DNA of 20,070 nucleotides, from assembly GCA_012744295.1 (NCBI GenBank), contig JAAYIB010000116.1:1-20070 (forward strand), in the 5' to 3' direction. The number at the start of each line of letters is the position of its first letter. Position 1 is the stretch's first letter. Made by a program: the position numbers and the translations under genes. The DNA is from Acholeplasmataceae bacterium (GTDB lineage Bacteria > Bacillota > Negativicutes > Acidaminococcales > Acidaminococcaceae). Below are positions 13,508-20,070 of this stretch, piece by piece. The notes under the pieces were generated by a model. That model saw only the letters and a list, made by a program, of their open reading frames with translations. It was not told where the DNA came from and made no database searches.

Positions 13508-15940
13508 CTATTCCCTCAGCCTTGCCGCAAAGGCAGCACTAACGGAATCAATAACATGTTTAATGACTTTGTCAATTTCCTCGTCTGTAAGCGTTCTATC
13601 CTGCGCTTGAAACTTCAGGTTAAATGCAATGCTCTTAAAGCCTTCCGCAACTTGTTTGCCGGTATATACATCAAAGGCTTGCGCCTTTTGCAGCAGACTG
13701 CCGGCATTTTTCTCAATGACCTCCATTAAGTCACTCATTATGACTTCGTTCGGCACAACAACGGCAATATCCCTGAAAGTGCCCGGGAACTTTGGCAGTT
13801 GGCGATATTGGGGAACATACTTTACCGACTCCACCAGTGGTTCGATTTCCAACTCAAAAACATATACCGACTGCCCTATCCCGTAAGAAGCATGAACCGC
13901 CGGATGCAGTTCTCCAAAACAGCCTATTGCCACGCCATTAACTTCAAGCTCGCAGCTTTTACCGGGATGAAGATAAGGGGACCTGCCGGCCACAAACTTA
14001 CAGTCCTTCAACTGCAATCTTGTCACAAGGCCTTCAACGACTCCCTTGACATCATAAAAATCAATGGCATCCCTTTGTTCGTTCCAATTTAGTTCATTTC
14101 GTCTGCCGCTCATCACCGCACAAAGCATCGGTTTTTCCACAGGAAATTCCTTAAGCGGCAGCTGCTCGCTCCGATAGGCCCTTCCCACCTCGAAAATCGC
14201 TACACGATTGTTTTGACGTGCTATGTTGTAGGAGGCAGCGGCGAGCATGCCGGGAAGCAAAGTCGTACGCATAACCTTGAATTCCTCTGTAATGGGATTC
14301 ATGATCTCGATTGCCTGACGACGTCCGTCTTCCCTGCTTAACCCGATTTTGTCAAAACTTGACGGGTGGATGAAACTGTAGTTGATGACTTCGCTGAACC
14401 CGGCTGCTGCCATAAAGTCTCTGACGAGTTCCTGGACTTCTTCAACGATCCCCTGACCGCCCTGCGTCACAGCAAGGCAGGGCAGGTGTGCCTCGATGTT
14501 GTCGAGTCCGGCCATGCGCACGATTTCCTCACTGATGTCAGCCTCACATGTAACATCAGTTCGCCAGGTTGGGACAACGATTCTCAGTCCGTATGTTTGT
14601 TCTGAAACTTCGAAACCGAGCTTTCCCAAAGTTGCCGCCATTTCTTTTCCGGGAATGTCAGTACCCAGACGGCGATTGATGGATTGAGGGCAAACATTGA
14701 TGCTTTGAGGCTCGCGGGAAACAGGATATGCATCTACAATGCCTGGAACTGTCTTGCAGGCAGCCATGCCTTCCAGCAAAAATGCCGCTCTGTTCAAAGC
14801 ATTGAAGCTGAGCTGAGTGTCAACTCCCCGTTCAAACCGGCCTGAAGCCTCGCTCCGCAAACCCAGCAGGCGACTTGTTCTTCTGATCGTAACGCCGTCA
14901 AAACTTGCGGCCTCGAGCAGAACATTTTTCGTTGCAGCAGTCACCTCGGTCACAAGACCACCCATGACACCGCCAAGGCCTACGGCTTTTTCATTATCAC
15001 TGATAACAATCATGGACTCGTTGAGTTTTCTTTCCTGCCCGTCAAGTGTCAGCAAGGTTTCACCTGTAACCGCTCTTCGCGCGATGAGCTTGTGCCCGGC
15101 AACCTTGTCGTAATCGTAGGCATGCATAGGCTGACCGAGTTCCAGCATTACATAGTTGGTAACGTCAACAACGTTGCTGATCGGTCTGATGCCGCAGGCA
15201 CGAAGCCTTTTCTGCATCCAGGCCGGCGATTCCTTGATTTCGATATCCTTTAATACACGGGCGGAAAATCGGCTGCAAAGCGCCGAGTCCTGTATTTCCA
15301 CCATTGCCATTGACTCAGCGCTGCCCTCAGCCTCTTCCCTGACCGTGAAATCCGGCAGATTAAGCCTCGCACCGGTAATCGCCGCAACTTCCCTCGCAAG
15401 GCCGAGCATGTTGAAGCAGTCGCCCCTGTTTGCGGTCAAGTCAAAATCAAAAATCACGTCATTAAGACCCAGTACATCCTTGATATCCAATCCAATCGGA
15501 GTATCCTCCGCAAGCAGCAAAATTCCGTCACGCTGCGACGGCAGCAAAAGCTTGGCATCTAATCCGAGTTCGAAAGCAGAACAAAGCATGCCGAAGGATT
15601 CAAGACCACGCATTTTTGCCTTTTTCAGCTTCATGCCGTTTGGCAGCTCCGAGCCGACAACGGCAACCGGAACAACCGCTCCCTGCACCACATTTTGCGC
15701 ACCGGTCAAAATCTGCACAAGCTCGCCGCTGCCGGTGTCAATGCTGCAAACCCACAGCTTGTCGGCATCGGGGTGATGTTTTATTTCCACAACTTTACCC
15801 GTAACAACGCCGTTCAGTCCCTCGCCGAGATAGGTAATAAATTCCACCGGTGTTCCGGCGCGAGTAAGCTTATCCGCCAAAACTTCCGGAGTATCTGTAA
15901 TTTCAACATATTCTCTTAACCAGTTTAAGGATGCTAACAT
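13508..15940 (-). CDS. pheT: Phenylalanine--tRNA ligase beta subunit
   Basis: The product has 810 residues, normal length for bacterial PheT. It begins MLASLNWLREYVEI, has an EMAP-type tRNA-binding domain at about 40-150 (GVVTGKVVEIKHHPDADKL), the B3/B4 editing region in the middle, a B5 domain near 400-475, the catalytic-like core, and a C-terminal anticodon-binding FDX-ACB domain (about 715-808, KFPGTFRDIAVVVP onward). With PheS it forms the alpha2-beta2 enzyme that charges tRNA-Phe; this subunit edits mischarged Tyr. The ATG is 12 nt after the pheS stop, with AAGGAGG in the gap, so the two are co-translated under T-box control. Confidence 0.96.
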   Translation of the reverse strand: MLASLNWLREYVEITDTPEVLADKLTRAGTPVEFITYLGEGLNGVVTGKVVEIKHHPDADKLWVCSIDTGSGELVQILTGAQNVVQGAVVPVAVVGSELPNGMKLKKAKMRGLESFGMLCSAFELGLDAKLLLPSQRDGILLLAEDTPIGLDIKDVLGLNDVIFDFDLTANRGDCFNMLGLAREVAAITGARLNLPDFTVREEAEGSAESMAMVEIQDSALCSRFSARVLKDIEIKESPAWMQKRLRACGIRPISNVVDVTNYVMLELGQPMHAYDYDKVAGHKLIARRAVTGETLLTLDGQERKLNESMIVISDNEKAVGLGGVMGGLVTEVTAATKNVLLEAASFDGVTIRRTSRLLGLRSEASGRFERGVDTQLSFNALNRAAFLLEGMAACKTVPGIVDAYPVSREPQSINVCPQSINRRLGTDIPGKEMAATLGKLGFEVSEQTYGLRIVVPTWRTDVTCEADISEEIVRMAGLDNIEAHLPCLAVTQGGQGIVEEVQELVRDFMAAAGFSEVINYSFIHPSSFDKIGLSREDGRRQAIEIMNPITEEFKVMRTTLLPGMLAAASYNIARQNNRVAIFEVGRAYRSEQLPLKEFPVEKPMLCAVMSGRRNELNWNEQRDAIDFYDVKGVVEGLVTRLQLKDCKFVAGRSPYLHPGKSCELEVNGVAIGCFGELHPAVHASYGIGQSVYVFELEIEPLVESVKYVPQYRQLPKFPGTFRDIAVVVPNEVIMSDLMEVIEKNAGSLLQKAQAFDVYTGKQVAEGFKSIAFNLKFQAQDRTLTDEEIDKVIKHVIDSVSAAFAARLRE

Positions 15941-15952
15941 AACAAATCCTCC

Positions 15953-16978
15953 TTATTTAAATTGACGAATGAACCGTAGGTCATTTTCAAAGAACAGACG
16001 TAAGTCATCAATGCCGTATTTCAACATCGCTATGCGTTCCACGCCCATCCCGAATGCAAAGCCGCTTACTTCAGAAGGGTCAAAGCCGCTCATGGCAAGG
16101 ACATTGGGGTGCACCATCCCCGAACCGAGTATTTCCAGCCATCCTGAATTTTTACAAACCCTACAGCCACTTCCTCCGCAAATAACGCAGGAAATATCAA
16201 CTTCGGCCGAGGGCTCGGTAAATGGGAAAAAACTCGGACGTAATCTTACTTTGACCGAATTGCCGAACATTTCCCTTAGAAACAACTCCAGCGTGCCTTT
16301 TAAATCAGCCATGCTGATATTCTTATCAACAACGAGGCCTTCAACCTGGTGGAACATCGGTGAATGAGTGGCATCATAGTCTCTGCGGTAAACCTTGCCG
16401 GGAGCTATCATGCGAATCGGCGCGTTTCCTTCGAGGCTCTGCATGGTACGGGCTTGTACCGGCGATGTGTGCGTCCGAAGCAGGAACTCCTCCGTTATGT
16501 AAAAAGAGTCCTGCATGTCTCTCGCGGGGTGGTCCTTCGGCAGATTCAAAGCCTCAAAATTGTAATAATCGTTTTCAATTTCCGGACCTTCGCAAACAGC
16601 AAAGCCCATTCTCATAAAAATCTTCTTGATTTCCCTCATTGTCAAGGTTATCGGATGCAGATGACCGATTTTAACTGACCTGCCGGGCAGGGTTATATCA
16701 ACTTTTTCATTCGCCAGTTTTTCGGCAAGAGTCTTTTCTTCCAGCAAACCGCCGCACGCGTCGATTTTTTCCTCAAGTTCTGTGCGGATTTCATTAACAA
16801 CCTGGCCGACTTTTGGTCTTTCTTCTGCCGAAAGCGCTCCCATGGCGCGCAAGATTTCGGTCAGCGAACCCTTCTTACCCAGATACCGGACCTTTAGATT
16901 TTTTAATTCTTCCAGCGAGCTTACTGCTTCCAAATCAAGCAATGCCTGCTGTTTCAGTGCTTGCAGCTTATCAATCAT
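15953..16978 (-). CDS. pheS: Phenylalanine--tRNA ligase alpha subunit
   Basis: The product has 341 residues. The ATG at 16978 is chosen because AGGAGG lies 6 nt before it; another ATG two codons earlier directly abuts the Shine-Dalgarno. An N-terminal coiled-coil arm (about 1-85) precedes a class II synthetase core with motif 2 (SPMFHQVEGLVVD), RLRPSFFPFTEPSAEVDI, and motif 3 (GMGVERIAMLKYGI). A Cys-rich insert CVICGGSGCRVCKNSGW is the zinc-knuckle-like segment found in many bacterial PheS proteins. The gene lies directly after a Phe T-box leader, so uncharged tRNA-Phe should raise its expression. Confidence 0.96.
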   Translation of the reverse strand: MIDKLQALKQQALLDLEAVSSLEELKNLKVRYLGKKGSLTEILRAMGALSAEERPKVGQVVNEIRTELEEKIDACGGLLEEKTLAEKLANEKVDITLPGRSVKIGHLHPITLTMREIKKIFMRMGFAVCEGPEIENDYYNFEALNLPKDHPARDMQDSFYITEEFLLRTHTSPVQARTMQSLEGNAPIRMIAPGKVYRRDYDATHSPMFHQVEGLVVDKNISMADLKGTLELFLREMFGNSVKVRLRPSFFPFTEPSAEVDISCVICGGSGCRVCKNSGWLEILGSGMVHPNVLAMSGFDPSEVSGFAFGMGVERIAMLKYGIDDLRLFFENDLRFIRQFK

Positions 16979-16991
16979 GGCCATCCTCCTA

Positions 16992-17033
16992 AAAAAAATA
17001 AGCCTCTGCCCCCTATAAAAGGGGCGGAAGCTT
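16992..17033 (-). terminator. T-box terminator before pheS
   Basis: On the minus strand AAGCTTCCGCCCC pairs with GGGGGCAGAGGCTT around a short A/T loop (12 of 13 positions pair, counting G-U), then eight Ts. Its 5' arm lies immediately after the T-box sequence, the standard mutually exclusive arrangement. Confidence 0.85.
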
Positions 17034-17235
17034 TGTTCCGCGGTACCACCCTAATTTCTTACTTTATCGTCTTAACGCGACAGACGTTCAACCTACGCAG
17101 CTTTCGGCCTTCAGTTGAAACCCTCGGAAGTGAACTTCAGCCCAAACGTTTCATGCGGCTCTCAGCCATGGCCGCGCTTTCTGTATCACATTTGCAACGT
17201 ACTCTCTTCGTCATAGAGGTTTGAAACTCTTGAAT
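17000..17235 (-). promoter_or_regulatory. T-box leader of pheST
   Basis: The minus strand holds the T-box sequence AGGGTGGTACCGCGG (17052-17038), and further upstream the stem I landmarks GACGAAGAGAGTA and CTGAGAG. A stem I base can form from AAACC (near 17216-17224) with GGTTT (near 17117-17123). Two UUC (Phe) triplets lie in the 3' side of the specifier region, at 17134-17132 and 17129-17127; I cannot decide by eye which is the specifier. The leader senses uncharged tRNA-Phe: pairing of its NCCA end with the T-box bulge forms the antiterminator. Confidence 0.93.
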
Positions 17236-17246
17236 TAACAAATAGT

Positions 17247-17276
17247 ATTATAACACACCCTTGTTTTTTGTGACAA
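17247..17276 (-). promoter_or_regulatory. Promoter of the pheST leader, overlapping the end of the upstream gene
   Basis: On the minus strand TTGTCA (17276-17271), an 18-nt spacer and TATAAT (17252-17247), with TGT before the -10. The -10 box overlaps the stop codon of the upstream methyltransferase gene, and the start point would be near 17240, just before stem I. Confidence 0.75.
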
Positions 17277-18069
17277 GTCCAGCCCTCAGGAACTCAAAAA
17301 GAATTATTCCCGCAGCGACCGCCACGTTCAAGGATTCCGCCGTGCCCCGCATTGGTACGAAAACCTTATGATCCGCTGCAGCAAGCAAGGGCGAGCTTAC
17401 TCCCGAAGCCTCATTTCCAAGGATGAGCGCGCATCTTTTCGGCTGCGCGAATTCATAAATACTGTCTGCACCGGATAGGGAACTTGCGACAATTTGCCAA
17501 TCATTCTTCCTGCACCAGGTAATAAGTTCTTCCTTGTCCTGATTTACAACCAGCGGCAGGTGAAACAAAGATCCCATCGTTGCCCTGACAGTTTTCGGCG
17601 CGTAGAGGTCTGCGCATCCTGCTAAAAGAACTACCGCTGTAATTCCTGCAGCGTCAGCAGTTCGGATAATAGTTCCAAGATTGCCGGGGTCACGAATTTC
17701 ATCAACTATTAGGATAAGTCCGTCTTCCCTATCCGTGAAACCGGTAAGGTCGACGCTGCTCCTCCTGACAGTTGCCAAAATGCCCTGAGGCGTTTCCGTG
17801 TCGCTCAGCTTCTTCATCACTTCCGGCGTTACAGCAAAGACAGCCACGCCTTCTTTTTCGGCTTTTTCGGCTGTTTCGCGTGTTCTTGCGGAATTTACGG
17901 ATTCATCGTAAAAAATGTTTTCAATTTCCCAGCCGGAGGCCAGAGCCTCCTCGACGCAGCGCGTGCCTTCAACTATAAAAGCACTCCTTTCAGTGCGGTA
18001 CTTCTTACTATGAAGGTCGTATGTTTCTTTTATTAAGGGATTTGATATACTGCTGATTGCTTTCCTCAC
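17248..18069 (-). CDS. SpoU/TrmH-family RNA 2'-O-ribose methyltransferase (RlmP/YsgA-like)
   Basis: The product has 273 residues: an N-terminal substrate-binding domain (about 1-100) and a C-terminal SPOUT knot. The three SpoU motifs are clear: DEIRDPGNLGTIIRTADAAG, then ILGNEASGVS, then VPMRGTAESLNVAVAAGI. It transfers a methyl group from SAM to a ribose 2'-OH in RNA. In B. subtilis the gene directly upstream of pheST is ysgA (rlmP), which modifies the 23S A-loop. The same position here supports that orthology, but paralogues such as RlmB are possible. The GTG start overlaps the ktrA stop by 4 nt (GTGA), with TTGGAGG upstream, so translation is coupled to ktrA. Confidence 0.88.
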   Translation of the reverse strand: MRKAISSISNPLIKETYDLHSKKYRTERSAFIVEGTRCVEEALASGWEIENIFYDESVNSARTRETAEKAEKEGVAVFAVTPEVMKKLSDTETPQGILATVRRSSVDLTGFTDREDGLILIVDEIRDPGNLGTIIRTADAAGITAVVLLAGCADLYAPKTVRATMGSLFHLPLVVNQDKEELITWCRKNDWQIVASSLSGADSIYEFAQPKRCALILGNEASGVSSPLLAAADHKVFVPMRGTAESLNVAVAAGIILFEFLRAGLVTKNKGVL

Positions 18070-18725
18070 ATGCTTGCCTCCAATGCTTTAATACTCTCTG
18101 CCGAACCAAGGATAATTAGGACATCGTCCTTATGTATCATAATTTCAGGATTGGGATTAACAAAAAGCTCCTCCATTCTCCGTATTGCAACAACCGTAAC
18201 CTTGAAAACACGCCGGAATTCGACTTCTGACAAGCTTTTTCCCCACATGGCATTCGGAGCCTCGATTTCCATTATGCTTAGATTGTCGACCAGTTCAATA
18301 TAATCGACAATGTTACTGTCTGCAAGATTGTGCGCCACTCTGACGCCCATATCCCTTTCCGGGTAAATGAGCTTGTCTGCACCGACTTTTTCCAACATGC
18401 GGCCGTGCAACGAATTCGAAGCCTTGGCAATAATTAACGGAACCCCGCACTCCTTGAGCATAAGCGTAGCCATAACGCTCGGTTCCAGAGCGCTGACAGC
18501 AACAACCGCAACGTCAAAATTACGCAAGCCCAATGTTTTATAAGTTTCCTCGTCCAATAGGTCCGCCGCCACAACGTGCGTCAGATCGTTACTTAGACTT
18601 TGGACGATTTCAACATCTTTGTCAATTCCGAGCACGTCATAACCAAGTGCAAATAGTGTCTTGGCAACGCTAACGCCGAAGCGACCCATTCCAAGTACAA
18701 CGAACTGTCTTTCTCTTTTTTTCAT
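18066..18725 (-). CDS. ktrA: KtrA-type single RCK-domain K+ uptake regulatory subunit
   Basis: The product has 219 residues: one RCK_N Rossmann domain (GMGRFG at about residues 12-17, GIDKD after strand 2) and one RCK_C domain (about 135-215). The single-unit length separates KtrA from the double-length TrkA in the same window. It forms an octameric ring under KtrB and gates it with ATP/ADP. The ATG at 18725 is chosen because GAGGGG lies just upstream; an in-frame TTG six codons earlier lacks a site. Its Shine-Dalgarno overlaps the ktrB stop, so the two are co-translated. Confidence 0.9.
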   Translation of the reverse strand: MKKRERQFVVLGMGRFGVSVAKTLFALGYDVLGIDKDVEIVQSLSNDLTHVVAADLLDEETYKTLGLRNFDVAVVAVSALEPSVMATLMLKECGVPLIIAKASNSLHGRMLEKVGADKLIYPERDMGVRVAHNLADSNIVDYIELVDNLSIMEIEAPNAMWGKSLSEVEFRRVFKVTVVAIRRMEELFVNPNPEIMIHKDDVLIILGSAESIKALEASM

Positions 18726-18735
18726 ATTTTCCCCT

Positions 18736-20070
18736 CTATCCAATTATTATCTTAACTTCAGGATATATGATTCTATTTTGACGCGGTTTGCTCATTAAAA
18801 GCATTGCGAAGGTCAGGATTCCAACTCTACCGGCAAACATTGTTAAGATTAGCAGAATCTTGCTGATTACAGACAGGTCTTTCGTAATTCCAACCGACAA
18901 CCCTACAGTGCCGAATGCAGAAACAACCTCAAATAGAACCTTGATTAGCGGTAAATTTTCAATCGTGGAAATAAACAGCGTAACCGCAGTAATTAGAGAA
19001 AAGGCAAGAACCAAGATGGCAAAAGCCTTATGAGCCGCCTTTTTGCCAATAAGCCGCTCAAAGATAACAATATCGGTTTTTCCGCGAAGCAACGTCCAGG
19101 TTTCCATCAAAACAACGACTGCCGTGGTTGTTTTGATACCTCCTCCGGTCGACGTCGGAGATGCCCCGATGACCATCAGCACCATCAATACTAAAAGAGA
19201 ACTCTCGGTAAGCCTTTCAATTGGCAAAGTGTTAAAACCTGCCGTTCTCGCTGTTACCGATTGAAAAAGGCATGTAAGCAGCTGCTCGGCACCGGATAGT
19301 CGGGCAATCGTTTGCACGTTGCTGCGCTCTGTCAACCACAAAGACACAGCCCCTCCTATCAGCAGCACTGAAGATGCCAGTAAGACAATCTTACTGTGCG
19401 GCGTTAATCTTTTAAAACTCTTTTTGGTTATCGCGTCTTCCAATACTATGAAGCCGAGCCCTCCAAGTGTTATCAGCACCGTCAGGTAAAGATTCACTAC
19501 AATGTCTCCTTTAAAGGAGACAAAGCTTTCATAGTTGCCGAACAGGTCGAACCCGGCATTGCAAAAGGCCGATACAGCATGCCAATATCCGAGATATATT
19601 CCTTGCTGACCGTGAGCAGGGTATAAATGGATTGCAAGCAGCGAACCAAAAATGAATTCTATTAGGAATGTATATTTAACAACATGCAGAGCAAGTCGAA
19701 CCACCCCTGAAAATACTTCCTGGTTCAAAGTCTCCTGAAGCAGAAGGCGCTCGCGCAAATTTATTTTTTTGCCGATAGCAACGCTTAAAAGGGTTGCAAA
19801 GGTCATAATACCAAGACCGCCAAGCTGTATCAAGGTTATGATAACCATTTGTCCAAACAGGGAGAACTGGGTTGCCGTATCAACTACAACCAAGCCGGTA
19901 ACGCATACCGCTGAAGTTGCCGTAAAAAAGGCGTCCACCAAGACAAGTTCTTTTTCGGCAGCGCTCGCTGCCGGCAACATTAAAATCGCTGTTCCTATCA
20001 AAATTAATATTAGAAATGTAAGCGCTGCTATCTGATAAGAAGCAAGACGTTTGCCAATGCTTATGATAAA
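18736..20070 (-). CDS. ktrB: KtrB-type K+ (Na+-dependent) channel subunit, cut by the right edge
   Basis: The frame is open to the window edge, giving 444 visible residues; KtrB proteins are about 450, so only a few N-terminal residues are missing. The TTG at 20001 is not the start, since the frame continues upstream into a first membrane helix (about ALTFLILILIGTAILMLP). The four filter loops are VCVTGLV, AFCNAGF, ARTAGFN and ASPTSTGGGIK. The last lacks the CAGSTAGG form of the TrkH copies here, and the protein groups with KtrB rather than TrkH. It lies 10 nt before ktrA in the same operon. Confidence 0.9.
   Translation of the reverse strand, partial: FIISIGKRLASYQIAALTFLILILIGTAILMLPAASAAEKELVLVDAFFTATSAVCVTGLVVVDTATQFSLFGQMVIITLIQLGGLGIMTFATLLSVAIGKKINLRERLLLQETLNQEVFSGVVRLALHVVKYTFLIEFIFGSLLAIHLYPAHGQQGIYLGYWHAVSAFCNAGFDLFGNYESFVSFKGDIVVNLYLTVLITLGGLGFIVLEDAITKKSFKRLTPHSKIVLLASSVLLIGGAVSLWLTERSNVQTIARLSGAEQLLTCLFQSVTARTAGFNTLPIERLTESSLLVLMVLMVIGASPTSTGGGIKTTTAVVVLMETWTLLRGKTDIVIFERLIGKKAAHKAFAILVLAFSLITAVTLFISTIENLPLIKVLFEVVSAFGTVGLSVGITKDLSVISKILLILTMFAGRVGILTFAMLLMSKPRQNRIIYPEVKIIIG

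Noticed and set aside
15156..15776. 206-codon open frame antisense to pheT
   Set aside because: It is low-complexity Ser-rich translation opposite a conserved housekeeping gene; there is no start signal.
1..20070. Defence systems, prophage, integrases, IS elements, CRISPR arrays and tRNA genes
   Set aside because: None of their characteristic proteins, repeats or cloverleaf sequences were recognised; the window reads as chromosomal metabolism, transport and translation genes.

Overview
The window looks like a chromosomal segment from a diderm Firmicute, most likely a Negativicute. The basis is a mixture of traits. There is an outer-membrane TonB-dependent receptor with a signal peptide. It sits beside Firmicute-style regulation: a T-box leader on pheST, purine-rich Shine-Dalgarno sites and near-consensus TTGACA/TATAAT promoters. 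No ribosomal RNA, tRNA, IS element or CRISPR array was seen. Genus cannot be fixed from the sequence alone.

Region 1 (1-3800, minus strand) is a vitamin B12/cobamide locus. A good promoter and a cobalamin riboswitch (3633-3755) with a terminator platform precede a BtuC-type permease. This is followed by a nitrilase-superfamily amidohydrolase and then an AP-endonuclease-2-fold (TIM barrel) metalloenzyme that I read as a candidate CbiR, the cobamide-remodelling enzyme that cuts the phosphoribosyl bond of the nucleotide loop. A second cobalamin riboswitch, with a perfect 10-bp P1 stem and its own terminator, starts just after that gene and controls the TonB-dependent receptor that runs off the left edge. 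The set reads as outer-membrane capture, inner-membrane import and chemical remodelling of cobamides under B12 feedback. The nitrilase is the unexplained member and the best candidate here for something undescribed.

Region 2 (3830-5946, plus strand) holds a DUF896 small protein, a translationally coupled RluA/RluD-family pseudouridine synthase and a class II fructose-bisphosphate aldolase. A 16-bp bidirectional terminator separates it from region 3.

Region 3 (6014-13352, minus strand) runs, in transcription order, trkA, trkH (12005-10551), trkH (10527-9073), a frameshifted trkH (8846-7393), then a LarA-type nickel-pincer racemase with its own promoter. Three TrkH channel subunits beside one TrkA gating subunit is unusual. 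The third copy is exactly one nucleotide short of the length of the other two.

Region 4 (13463-20070, minus strand) is ktrB (cut by the right edge), ktrA, a SpoU/TrmH-family rRNA 2'-O-methyltransferase, a promoter lying in the end of that gene, a T-box leader, pheS, pheT and a terminator. A second K+ system (Ktr) is therefore encoded about 4.7 kb from the Trk cluster.
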